Shown here in pieces: positions 44,399 through 53,989 of a DNA stretch of 60,945 nt. The notes under the pieces were generated by a model. It did not search any database. It saw only the letters and a program-made list of their open reading frames with translations, and was not told the origin of the DNA. The DNA is from a bacterium (GTDB lineage: Bacteria > Vulcanimicrobiota > Vulcanimicrobiia > Vulcanimicrobiales > Vulcanimicrobiaceae). Numbering within the stretch: the first letter of the stretch is position 1; each line of letters opens with the position of its first letter. The stretch covers positions 1-60,945 of the forward strand of contig JAJYCL010000016.1 of assembly GCA_021778415.1 (NCBI GenBank), in the 5' to 3' direction. The position numbers and the translations under genes were made by a program.

Positions 44399-45114
44399 CC
44401 CAGCGCAGCAAGCGCCTCGGGAAGATTGATCGTCCCTTCATACAGTGCGCTGCCAACAATACACGCATCAACATTTTTTGGCGCGTGATCCCGAAGCGCA
44501 CGCAAATCATCGATCGTATGCGCGCCTCCGCTCGCGATGACGCTTCCGCCAAAAATTCCGGCAACCGTTGCGAGTGCGTCGTGATCGTACCCTTCACCCA
44601 TCCCATCGCGCAGAATTTCCGTGAAAATTAACCGCGTTGCGCCCCAACCTGCAACGCGCTTCACCAACGCATCACGATCCACCGGCGTTGATTCCGCCCA
44701 TCCGCGAACGGCGACAAACCTTGCGCGTGCATCAATCCCGGCGATGACCTTATCCCCGAGAATGCGAAGTATATTACGAGTCATCCGTTCGTCTTCTACT
44801 AAAATGGTGCCGATGATGACGTGGGCCGCGCCGGCAGCCAATCGTGCCTGTGCTTGATCCAGCGTGCGGATTCCACCACCCGTTTGCACGGGCACATCGA
44901 CAGCCTTACAGATGCGAGCGATCGCTGCGTGATTTTCGCCCGACCCAAACGCAGAGTCGAGATCAACGACGTGCAAGCGCTTTGCTCCCGCAGCAACGAA
45001 CGCTTTTGCGCGAGCGACCGGATCATCGTCATAAACCGTTTCGCGAGCCACCTCGCCTTGCTTTAAGCGAACGCATTTTCCATTACGCAGATCGATTGCT
45101 GGAATGAGTTGCAT
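44395..45114 (-). CDS. hisA: HisA, ProFAR isomerase
   Basis: 1-(5-phosphoribosyl)-5-[(5-phosphoribosylamino)methylideneamino]imidazole-4-carboxamide isomerase, TIM barrel of 239 residues from ATG 45114 (MQLIPAIDLRNGKCVRLKQG). Phosphate-binding loops GGGIRTL and SGGAH near 80 and 177 and catalytic Asp in PAIDLRNG are intact. Follows hisH with a 10-bp gap. The operon stops here; hisF, the usual next gene, is not in the window. The stop interleaves with that of the opposing gene. Confidence 0.95.
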   Translation of the reverse strand: MQLIPAIDLRNGKCVRLKQGEVARETVYDDDPVARAKAFVAAGAKRLHVVDLDSAFGSGENHAAIARICKAVDVPVQTGGGIRTLDQAQARLAAGAAHVIIGTILVEDERMTRNILRILGDKVIAGIDARARFVAVRGWAESTPVDRDALVKRVAGWGATRLIFTEILRDGMGEGYDHDALATVAGIFGGSVIASGGAHTIDDLRALRDHAPKNVDACIVGSALYEGTINLPEALAALG

Positions 45115-45124
45115 TGGGAACCCC

Positions 45125-45730
45125 CTAGGCTGCACGAGCGATGTGAAGAAACTGCCCCAAGAGAGCGGCGCCGGTCGCCTGACTCTTTTCGGGATGAAAT
45201 TGCATTCCCATTATGCGGTCTTGAGCAACGACGGAAGAAAATGTTTGACCGTGCGTTGTTGTCGCAACCGTAACCTTGCCTACCGGAGCGCAATAGGAAT
45301 GCAAAAAGTACGCATAGTCGTCCCTGCCGAGGACGTTCACTAGCGGATGATCCGCAGTTTTTTGCAACGTATTCCAGCCCATATGCGGTATCCGCGGAGC
45401 ATCGGCAATTTTCATAATCGCCCCGGGGAAAATCTCTAATCCGCGAGTGCCTGCAAATTCATCGCTTGACTCAAACAAAATTTGCATGCCGACACAAATA
45501 CCGAGATACGCACCCCCACGCGCAATGAGTGTCCGAATGGCGCTATCGAGATGGCGTTCGCGCAACGCATTCATGGTTGCCGGAAACGCCCCATCACCCG
45601 GGAAAATTGCTGCATCGGCTTGAGCAATCAGTTGTGGATCGCCCGTCACTTCGAAAGCGGCATCGTGGCGGGTGAGCGCGCCGATCAGCGATCCCAAATT
45701 TCCCGATCCATAATCGATGACGGCGATCAT
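45125..45730 (-). CDS. hisH: Imidazole glycerol phosphate synthase subunit HisH
   Basis: Class I glutaminase of 201 residues that passes ammonia to HisF. Start ATG 45730 gives MIAVIDYGSGNLGS. The nucleophile Cys is in LGICVGMQILFE near residue 80, and the His-Glu pair is in GMQFHPEKS near 181. Its partner HisF is missing from this operon. Only 4 bp separate it from hisB. Confidence 0.95.
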   Translation of the reverse strand: MIAVIDYGSGNLGSLIGALTRHDAAFEVTGDPQLIAQADAAIFPGDGAFPATMNALRERHLDSAIRTLIARGGAYLGICVGMQILFESSDEFAGTRGLEIFPGAIMKIADAPRIPHMGWNTLQKTADHPLVNVLGRDDYAYFLHSYCAPVGKVTVATTTHGQTFSSVVAQDRIMGMQFHPEKSQATGAALLGQFLHIARAA

Positions 45731-45734
45731 AGCA

Positions 45735-46322
45735 CTATTCGAGAACGCCCTTCGTTGAAGGCACATCACCACCAACGATTGCTATGGCTTTGCCAAACGC
45801 CCGAGCACATGCCTTAAACGTCGCCTCGCAAACGTGATGCGCGACGTGTCCGTGCAACTGCTGCAGATGAACGGTCAGCTTGGCATTATCGGCCAACGCA
45901 CGGAAAAATTCGGGCACCATCTCGGTTGGCATCGCACCGAGGTTTTCACGCAACAACGTGATCTGAACGTTCGTGTATGCACGACCTGCAAGATCGATGG
46001 ACGCCAGAATAAGTGCGTCATCGAGAGGGACGATGGCATCGCCGAATCGTGCAACTCCACGCTTGTCACCTAGGGCATCGTGAATGGCCTTACCAAGAGC
46101 GATCCCCACATCCTCGATGACATGGTGGTTATCCATACCATCGCCCTTTGCCGAGATCGTCAGGCCGATGCCACTATGCTTTGCAAATGCGGTAAGCATA
46201 TGATCGAAAAAATCCACGCCTGTAGCAATCTCGATAGTTCCACCATCGAGATTCACGTGGAGTTCGATACGCGTTTCATTCGTGACGCGGGAAACGCTAC
46301 TTGTTCGTTTCGCGCCGCTCAC
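45735..46322 (-). CDS. hisB: Imidazoleglycerol-phosphate dehydratase
   Basis: 195 residues from GTG 46322, one base after the gltA stop; the longer frame up to 46391 lies inside gltA. Manganese-binding His clusters GVDFFDHMLTAFAKHSG, DNHHVIEDVGIALG and HVAHHVCEATFKACARA are present, and the family start RVTNETRIELHVNLDG. Monofunctional: it lacks the histidinol-phosphatase domain fused to HisB in enterobacteria. Coupled to gltA. Confidence 0.95.
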   Translation of the reverse strand: MSGAKRTSSVSRVTNETRIELHVNLDGGTIEIATGVDFFDHMLTAFAKHSGIGLTISAKGDGMDNHHVIEDVGIALGKAIHDALGDKRGVARFGDAIVPLDDALILASIDLAGRAYTNVQITLLRENLGAMPTEMVPEFFRALADNAKLTVHLQQLHGHVAHHVCEATFKACARAFGKAIAIVGGDVPSTKGVLE

Positions 46323-46323
46323 G

Positions 46324-47499
46324 TCAAGCTCCGATAGCTTGGGCGCGACGATCGGAGATCGGAACGAACGGACCTGGTGCCGGCCCGACATAGGTGGCCT
46401 GCGGTCGAATTAGGCGATTGTCACTGAGTTGTTCGAGAACGTGGGCCGTCCAGCCAGCCGTACGCGCACAAGCAAATAGGCACGTAAACTCATCACCCGC
46501 AATGGCAAGATCGGCAAGGACCGGGGCGGTATAAAAATCGACGTTTGCGTAGATTTTTTTCCCGGGCTTCTCTTCTTGCAGCACTTTGTTCGATGCGTCT
46601 TCAAGAGAACGAGCGATATCGTACCAACGGGAATCGCCGCGATAGGCGCTGAGTTGCTTTGCCATCGCTTCGAGATGCCGAGCCCGCGGATCGCGAACTT
46701 TATATTCGCGGTGTCCCATGCCCATGATGCGTTCGCCGCGAGCGAGGACTTCTCGCACGTACGTTTCTGCGCGATCTTTGGTTCCGACTTCGAGCAGTGT
46801 ATTAAACGCCGCACTCGCGGCGCCGCCGTGCAGATCGCCTTCGAGCGTAGCCAAGGCCGCGGTGATCGCCGCATAAATATCTGAGCGCGTCGACGCAGTG
46901 ACGCGGGCACTAAACGTCGATGCGTTATACGAATGATCGGCGAGCAAGACGAAATACGTATCGAGTGCGTCTTCCTCGATATCCGATGGTACTTTTCCGG
47001 TCCGCATGTACAGAAAATTCGCCGCATGCGAAAGATCGGTCCGTGGTTCAATCGGTTCCAGCCCACGACGAATGCGATCCCACGCAGCAAGAATGGTCGG
47101 CATTTTTGCAATAAGTTCAATTGCGCTGTGAACATCACTCACGTGTTCGCCGCGCTGATTCACCGGCGAAAAGAGTGCAAGTCCGCTCGTTACCGTACGC
47201 AGAACATCCATCGGCCATGCGGTCTTGGGTACGCGCTGCATCGAGTTGATCAGCGGCTCGGGAATCATGCGACGGGCGCCGATCTCCCGCTTGAGCGACT
47301 CGAGTTCTTCGGCCGTCGGGAGATGTCCGTAAAGCAGAAGGTGCGTGACCTCTTCAAAGGTCGCGTTCGGCGCAAGATCATCGATATCGTATCCGCGATA
47401 GGTCAATCGCCCGATCTGGCCCTCGACGTTACTGAGTAAGGTCGAGCCTACGACGACGCCCTCTAGGCCGCGATCAACGACAAGTCCGGTGGTAGCCAC
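46324..47499 (-). CDS. gltA: Citrate synthase
   Basis: Condenses acetyl-CoA and oxaloacetate. 391 residues from GTG 47499, with GGAGG upstream. Catalytic residues: His in LADHSYNAST near 186, His in GMGHREYKVRDPRA near 239, Asp in YANVDFYTAPVL near 297. Length is that of the short dimeric (Gram-positive/2-methylcitrate-like) type. First gene of gltA-hisB-hisH-hisA; a GC-rich hairpin (GGGTCG/CGACCC, 47520-47539) lies in its 5' untranslated stretch. It would accept acetyl-CoA from the pyrimidine operon next door. Confidence 0.93.
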   Translation of the reverse strand: MATTGLVVDRGLEGVVVGSTLLSNVEGQIGRLTYRGYDIDDLAPNATFEEVTHLLLYGHLPTAEELESLKREIGARRMIPEPLINSMQRVPKTAWPMDVLRTVTSGLALFSPVNQRGEHVSDVHSAIELIAKMPTILAAWDRIRRGLEPIEPRTDLSHAANFLYMRTGKVPSDIEEDALDTYFVLLADHSYNASTFSARVTASTRSDIYAAITAALATLEGDLHGGAASAAFNTLLEVGTKDRAETYVREVLARGERIMGMGHREYKVRDPRARHLEAMAKQLSAYRGDSRWYDIARSLEDASNKVLQEEKPGKKIYANVDFYTAPVLADLAIAGDEFTCLFACARTAGWTAHVLEQLSDNRLIRPQATYVGPAPGPFVPISDRRAQAIGA

Positions 47500-47648
47500 G
47501 AACGCCTCCTGCTTTTAGTGGGTCGACAGCTGCCGACCCGTAATAAACCATGCGCATGCTTCGTCAGTCTCGCGGACAACCCCCCGTGCGCAGCCAGATT
47601 GGTGCGCCAGCGTGTGCCCGCTTCCTGCCGAGGAGCGCTCGAGGGGGG

Positions 47649-48947
47649 CTAGAGCACCCGGAGCGATTCGCTAAAGGCGGCCAAGAAGACCCTCACGTCA
47701 TCCTCGCTGAAAATCAGCGGGGGCTGAATGCGCAGGACGTTGCCAAACCGCCCACCCTTGCCAAGCAAAACGCCGCGTTTGCGCATCTCCTCAAGAATCC
47801 GGTTGGCCGCCTCGGGAGCATGAGCTTTGGTGATGGGATCCTTGACGAGCTCGACACCGATCATCAAACCTCGGCCGCGAACATCTCCCATGATCGCGTA
47901 TTGCTTCTGCAAATCGCGCAAGCCGGCCAACAAAGCCTCGCCCTGCCGCTTGGCATTGGCGATAAGATGCTTCTTTTCGATCATTTCAATGGTGACGCGG
48001 GCCGCCCGGGTGGAGAGCGGATTGCCCCCAAACGTATTGATATGCGGGCCCTTAAAGGCATCGGCAAGCTCCGGCCGGGTAATCGTGATGCCGATCGGCA
48101 TACCGCTTCCCAAACCTTTTGCCGAGGTGATGATATCGGGAACCACACCGTAGGTAGACACCATGCCGAACATCCCGTCGCCGAGGCGTCCCCAACCCGT
48201 TTGCACTTCGTCGGCAATGAGAAGTGTTCCAAACGGTTTGAGCGTTTCGCGTAAGACTGAAAAATATTCCGGCGGCGGGGCGATCATACCGGCAACACCG
48301 GAGATCGTTTCTGCAATCATCGCTGCGGGCGCCCCATTTGTTTGCGTTTCAATCACGCGTTTCGCTGATTTCGCGCAGGCCATCTCGCACGACGGATATG
48401 AAAGCTGGAGGGGGCAACGATAGCAATACGGATTCGGAACGAAGGCAACGTGCGGCATATCCGGCCCGAAATTGCGCCAATTGCTCAGCCCTGCCATGGC
48501 CACTGTGTAGACCGTTCGACCATGATAGGCATGTTCCAAAGCCATGAAATCCGCGGAATTTTTTGCGGTGCGCGCAATGAGAGCGGCCGTTTCGTTCGCT
48601 TCGGATCCGGAGTTGCTCACAAACGACTTACTCATGCCGTCCGGCGCAATTCGAGCGACGGTTTCTGCAAAATCCAGTTGCTCGTCGGTGAGATAGAGCG
48701 TGGAGACGTGCATGAGTTTGCTAGCCTGCTCGGCAATAGCTTGGGCGACTTCCGTGTTGCCGTACCCAAGCGTATTCGTTGCAATTCCACCAAAGGCATC
48801 GAGGTAGTCGTTGCCATCGGCATCTCGCACGTGAGTGCCTTCGCCGCTCACCAGCGTTATCGCATCTTCGTAATACGTCGCTTGCGCGGCAAAGAGATGT
48901 TTCTTCGCCCGAGCTGCGTTTTTCGTGGATCGTGAGACGGTATCCAT
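47649..48947 (-). CDS. Class III aminotransferase, probable beta-alanine:pyruvate/glyoxylate transaminase
   Basis: 432 residues, PLP-dependent. PLP Lys in TSAKGLGSGMPIG near 277, PLP-phosphate motif NSGSEANETA near 113, and IADEVQTGWGR near 244. Most similar in motifs to AGXT2/4-aminobutyrate-type enzymes. Its place at the end of the pyrimidine operon and next to a CoA-acylating malonate-semialdehyde dehydrogenase points to beta-alanine as donor, forming malonate semialdehyde. A Cys-rich insertion (PYCYRCPLQ, then CEMACAK) is unusual and may bind a metal. Follows NCS1 by 21 bp. Confidence 0.85.
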   Translation of the reverse strand: MDTVSRSTKNAARAKKHLFAAQATYYEDAITLVSGEGTHVRDADGNDYLDAFGGIATNTLGYGNTEVAQAIAEQASKLMHVSTLYLTDEQLDFAETVARIAPDGMSKSFVSNSGSEANETAALIARTAKNSADFMALEHAYHGRTVYTVAMAGLSNWRNFGPDMPHVAFVPNPYCYRCPLQLSYPSCEMACAKSAKRVIETQTNGAPAAMIAETISGVAGMIAPPPEYFSVLRETLKPFGTLLIADEVQTGWGRLGDGMFGMVSTYGVVPDIITSAKGLGSGMPIGITITRPELADAFKGPHINTFGGNPLSTRAARVTIEMIEKKHLIANAKRQGEALLAGLRDLQKQYAIMGDVRGRGLMIGVELVKDPITKAHAPEAANRILEEMRKRGVLLGKGGRFGNVLRIQPPLIFSEDDVRVFLAAFSESLRVL

Positions 48948-48968
48948 ATGAACTCTCCAATGAGACGG

Positions 48969-50450
48969 CTATGCGTTTTCCGTGATCGCTTCGAACTGTT
49001 CTTCGGTAATAACGGAACGACTCTTGCGCATGAGCAACCAATACGAGACGAAGCCTCCGAGCAAACTAAAAAGCCACCCACCGCTCCACAGAATATGCAA
49101 CGCCGGCACGGCCAGACCCAGCAATGCAACTCCCCAACCGATGACGAGCGCCACAATCGCACGCCCGTTAAAGCCCTTCAAATAGCTATACACACCGTCC
49201 GACGTATATAACTGAGCGAGATCGAGGCGTCGTTTGCGAACCAACCAATAATCGGCAATGGCAATGCCGTCGAACGATCCGAGCATCGCGCCATACGTCC
49301 CGAGCCAGGTAAAGATGTAGGCCGAAAAAGTCGCAAGAACATACCACGGTTGCATCGCAAGCGAAAGAAGGCCCGTCATGATCGCGCCGATTGCAAAGGT
49401 AATGCGACTCGGCCAAAGATTTTCGAACGCACGGGCCGGCGCCATAACATTTGCGCCAACATTGATCGTGACCGATGAAAGCACGACAATACTTCCAGCA
49501 AGGATCACAACGGGTGCCGGAAATTTCACGATCAAATCGACGGGGTCCCACAAAGCTTTTCCAAACAGAACAACCGTCGCCGAAGTGACCGCAATTCCGA
49601 CAAAAGCAAATGCCGCCATCGTCAGTGGCATTGCAGCAACTTGGCCGAGCGTTTGCGCACGTTGCGAGCTCGCGTAGCGCGTGTAATCCGGAATGTTTAG
49701 CGCCATCGTCGCCCAGAACGATATGACCCCAATGACCGAGGGAAAGAACGCGGTCCAGAAAACGTTTCCGTGAATGGACGCGGGCGCCGCCAACATCGCT
49801 CCAAATCCGCCCGCGCTTTTGGCCGCCCATAGCAGGAGTGCGATTGCGCCGATTGCGAGCGTTGGCGCGGATATTTGCGCGAGGCGACCGATCGCTTGCG
49901 GGCCTCGCATCGCAATGACAACATTTATGGCCCAAAAGATCGCAAACGCCAGCGTCAGATGCAAAGGTGTTCCGCTCCAAAATGAAAGGACGCGCGAAAG
50001 TATTGCATCGAGTGCCTGTCCGCCAAACCATGAGTTAATGCCGAACCAGCCTGCCGCAATAAAGGCGCGCGCTAATGCCGGGATATGCGCACCTTTGGTT
50101 CCGAACCACAGCCGCGCAAACACAGGATATGGAATGCCGAATTTTGTTCCCGCGTGCGAAACGAGCAAAATTGCGCCCATCACCACCAAAGAACCGACGA
50201 ATACGGTGAGTACCGACTCCCACCAATTCATCCCCAGCGCGATCATGCCGCTGGCCAACGAATACGTCGGCAGACACAAGCACATCCCAATCCACAACGA
50301 TGCAAAGCGCATCCCGGACCACGAATGTTCCGTAAGCGTACACGGACGAAGATCCTCGTTCCACATCGATGTATTTGTTGCAAGCTTGGCCTGCGATGCA
50401 TCCGTCAGCACGACGACATCTCCAACGCGCTTTTGCGTTGCCGCGATCAC
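48969..50450 (-). CDS. NCS1-family nucleobase permease
   Basis: 493 residues, about 12 spans. Motifs of NCS1 transporters for uracil, allantoin, hydantoin or cytosine: NEDLRPCTLTEHSWSG just before span 1 (family signature), AGWFGINSWFGGQAL in span 3, and IPDYTRYA. The pyrimidine operon context makes uracil or thymine the most likely substrate. Starts at GTG 50450, one base overlapping the ureidopropionase stop. Confidence 0.88.
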   Translation of the reverse strand: MIAATQKRVGDVVVLTDASQAKLATNTSMWNEDLRPCTLTEHSWSGMRFASLWIGMCLCLPTYSLASGMIALGMNWWESVLTVFVGSLVVMGAILLVSHAGTKFGIPYPVFARLWFGTKGAHIPALARAFIAAGWFGINSWFGGQALDAILSRVLSFWSGTPLHLTLAFAIFWAINVVIAMRGPQAIGRLAQISAPTLAIGAIALLLWAAKSAGGFGAMLAAPASIHGNVFWTAFFPSVIGVISFWATMALNIPDYTRYASSQRAQTLGQVAAMPLTMAAFAFVGIAVTSATVVLFGKALWDPVDLIVKFPAPVVILAGSIVVLSSVTINVGANVMAPARAFENLWPSRITFAIGAIMTGLLSLAMQPWYVLATFSAYIFTWLGTYGAMLGSFDGIAIADYWLVRKRRLDLAQLYTSDGVYSYLKGFNGRAIVALVIGWGVALLGLAVPALHILWSGGWLFSLLGGFVSYWLLMRKSRSVITEEQFEAITENA

Positions 50451-51334
50451 TATTGCGCCACCAAATCACCATAGCTATCAGGTCGTCGATCACGGAAGAA
50501 CTGCCACGTGTTGCGAACTTCGCGAATGACATCGCGATCCATCACGCCGATGACGATTTCATCTTGGTCTCGGCTCCCCATCGCAACAAATTCACCGCGC
50601 GGATTGACGAGATACGATTGCCCGTAAAATTCACCCATATTCCATGGTGCCTCTCGCCCAACGCGATTGATCGCGCCAACATAATACCCATTGGCCACCG
50701 CATGCGCCGGCTGCTCGAGCTTCCAAAGATGTTCGGAAAGACCGGCAACCGTTGCCGATGGATTCAACACAATCTCGGCACCATGCAAGCCGAGTGCTCG
50801 CGCGCCTTCGGGGAAATGACGGTCATAGCAGATATAGACGCCGACTTTGGCAAAGGCCGTATCGAAAACGGGATACCCGAGATTCCCCGGTCGAAAATAA
50901 TACTTCTCCCAAAAGCCGCAGCCTGCCGGGCCCGCTTGCACCTGCGGAATATGGTGTTTGCGATATTTTCCAAGGTAACGGCCATCGGCGTCGATGACCG
51001 CTGCCGTGTTGTAATAGATTCCGGCAAATTCTTGCTCATACATCGGAACGACGAGGACTATGCCCAACTCCTTGGCAAGATCTTGCATGATTCTCGTTGT
51101 CGGGCCGCTTGGAATCTCTTCAACTGCGTCATACCATTTGGCGGTCTGTTCCGTACAAAAATACGGACCGTAAAAAATTTCTTGTAGGCAAACGATCTGC
51201 GCTCCGCGTTTCTTCGCTTCGCGGATCATGGAGATGTGCTTAGCGATTGCGGCCGCCTTATGCTCTTCGACCGGCCGATCGCCATTGGTATCGTGATGAG
51301 CCTGGATAAGACCGATTGTCACTTTTGAATCCAC
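50450..51334 (-). CDS. Beta-ureidopropionase (N-carbamoyl-beta-alanine amidohydrolase)
   Basis: Nitrilase-family hydrolase of 294 residues; releases CO2 and ammonia from N-carbamoyl-beta-alanine, giving beta-alanine. Catalytic triad visible: Glu52 (LQEIFYGPYFC), Lys126 (KYRKHHIP), Cys169 (VYICYDRHFPEG). The IFYGPYF and VAGLSEHLWKLEQPAHA segments are those of carbamoyl-beta-alanine amidases. Start GTG 51334. It lies 12 bp after hydA. Alternative: N-carbamoylputrescine amidase, which has similar motifs but does not fit this operon. Confidence 0.9.
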   Translation of the reverse strand: MDSKVTIGLIQAHHDTNGDRPVEEHKAAAIAKHISMIREAKKRGAQIVCLQEIFYGPYFCTEQTAKWYDAVEEIPSGPTTRIMQDLAKELGIVLVVPMYEQEFAGIYYNTAAVIDADGRYLGKYRKHHIPQVQAGPAGCGFWEKYYFRPGNLGYPVFDTAFAKVGVYICYDRHFPEGARALGLHGAEIVLNPSATVAGLSEHLWKLEQPAHAVANGYYVGAINRVGREAPWNMGEFYGQSYLVNPRGEFVAMGSRDQDEIVIGVMDRDVIREVRNTWQFFRDRRPDSYGDLVAQ

Positions 51335-51346
51335 GAGAAGTGCTCC

Positions 51347-52738
51347 TTACAGCGCTACCGGAAAAAATTTCTCACTCTTTTGGAATCGCCCATGGCCTTT
51401 CGTCCCCGTAAAAACATCTCCATCGACAACTTTTACGCCGCGTGAAAAGACATAGCGAGGCCGGCCCTTCACGCGCATTCCCTCGAACACGCTATTATCG
51501 ACATTCATATGATGCGTCGTTGCCGAAATCGTCCGTTCCGAATTCGGATCCCATATGAGCAGATCGGCATCGCTTCCAACAGCTATCGTTCCCTTGCGCG
51601 GGAAAAGACCGAAAATTTTCGCGGCATTCGTCGAGGAAAGCGCGACAAACTGATTTAAGCCGAGAGCCCCGCTATTGACGCCGACATGATAGAGAATAGC
51701 CAATCGATCTTCAATCGTCGGAGCACCGTTCGGAATTTTTGAAAAATCGTGCCGACCCAGTTCCTTTTGCCCGCACAGGTTAAAGCTGCAGTGATCTGAA
51801 CCAAACGTATGAAGTTCGAGATTTTTCAATTTTGCGAGCAAGACTGCTTGATTCCACTTATCGCGAATTGGTGGAGAAAGCACATATTTTGCGCCCTCAA
51901 AATCGGGACGAGAATAATCTTCCGTATCGCACACCAGATATTGAGGGCAGGTCTCACCATAAATAGGCAATCCGCGTTTACGTCCATCGCTAATCATATC
52001 GGCGGCCATCGCACTACTCACGTGAACCACATAGAGCGGCGCCTTTGCGATTTCCGCTAAGCGAATTGCACGGTGCGTCGCTTCGCCTTCACATTCGACT
52101 GGGCGCGTCAATGCATGCCAGATTGGATCGGTCTTCCCATCATCAAGAGCTTGCTTCGTGGTGACTTCGATAACATCGCCGTTTTCTGCATGCACTTGGA
52201 CGATGCCGCCGGCATCGCGGCAGGCGAGTAACGATTTAAAGATTGTTTCATCATCGACATACAGCACATGTTTATAGGCCATAAAAACCTTAAATGAATT
52301 CACTCCTTCCTCACGGATAATGCGAGGAATCTCGGCCATAGTTTCATCGCGACCATCGGCGATTGTCAAATGAAAGGCATAATCGATACAGGCCTTTCCC
52401 TCGGCTTTCGCGTGCCATGTGCGTAATGCGTTATGCAAGGAATCACCCTTGGTATGCAGCGCAAAATCAATAATTGTTGTCGTGCCGCCCAGCGCGGCCG
52501 CACGCGTACCGGTTTCAAAATCATCCGCAGTCACCGTCCCACCGAACGGCATATCGAGATGCGTATGCGGATCGATGCCGCCGGGAAAAACATAGTGACC
52601 CGTCGCGTCGACGACGTCATGGCCGCGCTCGTCGATTTTCTCGGCAAGCATCGAAATGGTCTGACCTTCGATAAGGATATCTGCTCGGCTCTGATCGGTC
52701 GCCGTGACAACCAATCCGCCGCGAATGAGGGTTCCCAA
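51347..52738 (-). CDS. hydA: Dihydropyrimidinase (D-hydantoinase)
   Basis: Opens dihydrouracil to N-carbamoyl-beta-alanine. 463 residues, amidohydrolase fold with two metals. His58/His60 in GGIDPHTHLD, carbamylated Lys150 in NSFKVFMAYK, His near 183 (QVHAENGD), His near 239 (VVHVSSA) and Asp near 316 (GSDHCSF). The stop is directly before preA and the start follows it by one base. The substrate is set by neighbours (PreTA upstream, ureidopropionase downstream). Confidence 0.93.
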   Translation of the reverse strand: MGTLIRGGLVVTATDQSRADILIEGQTISMLAEKIDERGHDVVDATGHYVFPGGIDPHTHLDMPFGGTVTADDFETGTRAAALGGTTTIIDFALHTKGDSLHNALRTWHAKAEGKACIDYAFHLTIADGRDETMAEIPRIIREEGVNSFKVFMAYKHVLYVDDETIFKSLLACRDAGGIVQVHAENGDVIEVTTKQALDDGKTDPIWHALTRPVECEGEATHRAIRLAEIAKAPLYVVHVSSAMAADMISDGRKRGLPIYGETCPQYLVCDTEDYSRPDFEGAKYVLSPPIRDKWNQAVLLAKLKNLELHTFGSDHCSFNLCGQKELGRHDFSKIPNGAPTIEDRLAILYHVGVNSGALGLNQFVALSSTNAAKIFGLFPRKGTIAVGSDADLLIWDPNSERTISATTHHMNVDNSVFEGMRVKGRPRYVFSRGVKVVDGDVFTGTKGHGRFQKSEKFFPVAL

Positions 52739-53989
52739 CTATGTATTCCTTTCTACGCGTTGCTTCCAGGATTCTGCGGGCAATCCATTATCGACGGCCA
52801 GCATCTCAATGCAGTTGTCGACGGGACAGACCATCATGCAGAGGTTGCATCCGACACAATGATCTTGATCGATGCGCAACATCGCTACGCCATCGACGAT
52901 CGTGCGGTCGATACACTGATGCGCAGCGTCTTCACAGGCGATGTAGCACTTACTACAATGAATGCACGTCTCTTGATCGATCTGCGCGACGATGGCGTAA
53001 TTCAGATTGAGGTTTTCCCAAGTCGTTACTTTCGATGACGCCGCACCGATGATTCCGGTAACCGATGCGATGCCACGCTCATCGAGGTAGCCATTTAGAC
53101 CACTGATAAGCTGATCGATAATTCGAAATCCATGATGCATGACGGCCGTACAGACTTGGACATTCGTTGCCCCCAGGACGAGAAATTCGACGGCATCTTG
53201 CCACGTTTCGACGCCGCCGATGCCTGAAATCGGTAGGTTAACGCCGGAATCGCGGGCGCAACAATTGACCATATTGAGTGCGATGGGCTTGACTGCCGGG
53301 CCGCAGTATCCGCCGTGCGAGCTCATGCCATCGACATTTGGAATCGGATTCCACGTTCCCAGATCCACGCCCATCAAACTATTGATCGTATTGATCATGC
53401 TGACGGCATCGGCTCCCCCGAGTCGTGCAGCCCGCGCCGGTTCGCGGATATCGGTGATATTGGGTGTAAGTTTCACGATCACGGGAACGCGCGCGACTTC
53501 CTTGACCCATTCAGTCACTTGCGCAATGAGATCGGGGTGTTGACCGACGGCCGCACCCATTCCACGTTCGCTCATGCCGTGCGGACAACCGAAATTCAGC
53601 TCAAAACCGTCGATGGCTTCTTCTTGCACACGTTTGACTAATTCGTGCCAGGCTTTTTGTTCGCACACTTCCATAAGCGACGCGACGATGGCTCGATCCG
53701 GAAACGCTTTCTTACACGCGCGAATTTCGAGAAGATTGTCTTGCAGAGGGCGATCGGTGATCAATTCGATATTATTCATACCGACCATACGATGTTGCTT
53801 ATAGTCGAAGCCGGCGAATCGCGAACTGACATTCGTGATTGGCGTCCCCAACGTTTTCCATACGACACCGCCCCAGCCGGCCTCAAAGGCGCGAAGCACT
53901 TGATATCCGCTATTCGTCGGAGGAGCAGATGCCAGCCAAAAGGGATTGGGGCTGGTGATTCCGGCAAGTGAACTTGCGAGATTAGCCAT
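52739..53989 (-). CDS. preA: NAD-dependent dihydropyrimidine dehydrogenase subunit PreA
   Basis: 416 residues: FMN-binding TIM barrel (1-320) like dihydroorotate dehydrogenase, with the active-site Cys region FELNFGCPHGMSERGMGAAVGQ near 128, then two 4Fe-4S motifs, CIHCSKCYIAC near 342 and CVGCNLCMMVCPVDNC near 377. Forms a complex with PreT and reduces uracil/thymine to the dihydro form. Overlaps preT by 8 bp and abuts hydA. Confidence 0.95.
   Translation of the reverse strand: MANLASSLAGITSPNPFWLASAPPTNSGYQVLRAFEAGWGGVVWKTLGTPITNVSSRFAGFDYKQHRMVGMNNIELITDRPLQDNLLEIRACKKAFPDRAIVASLMEVCEQKAWHELVKRVQEEAIDGFELNFGCPHGMSERGMGAAVGQHPDLIAQVTEWVKEVARVPVIVKLTPNITDIREPARAARLGGADAVSMINTINSLMGVDLGTWNPIPNVDGMSSHGGYCGPAVKPIALNMVNCCARDSGVNLPISGIGGVETWQDAVEFLVLGATNVQVCTAVMHHGFRIIDQLISGLNGYLDERGIASVTGIIGAASSKVTTWENLNLNYAIVAQIDQETCIHCSKCYIACEDAAHQCIDRTIVDGVAMLRIDQDHCVGCNLCMMVCPVDNCIEMLAVDNGLPAESWKQRVERNT

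Noticed and set aside
45735-46391. Longer hisB from ATG 46391
   Set aside because: The extra residues are read inside gltA; the normal IGPD length and start are reached from GTG 46322.
52433-53038. 201-codon plus-strand ORF across hydA and preA
   Set aside because: Opposite-strand shadow; both genes on the minus strand have complete catalytic motifs.
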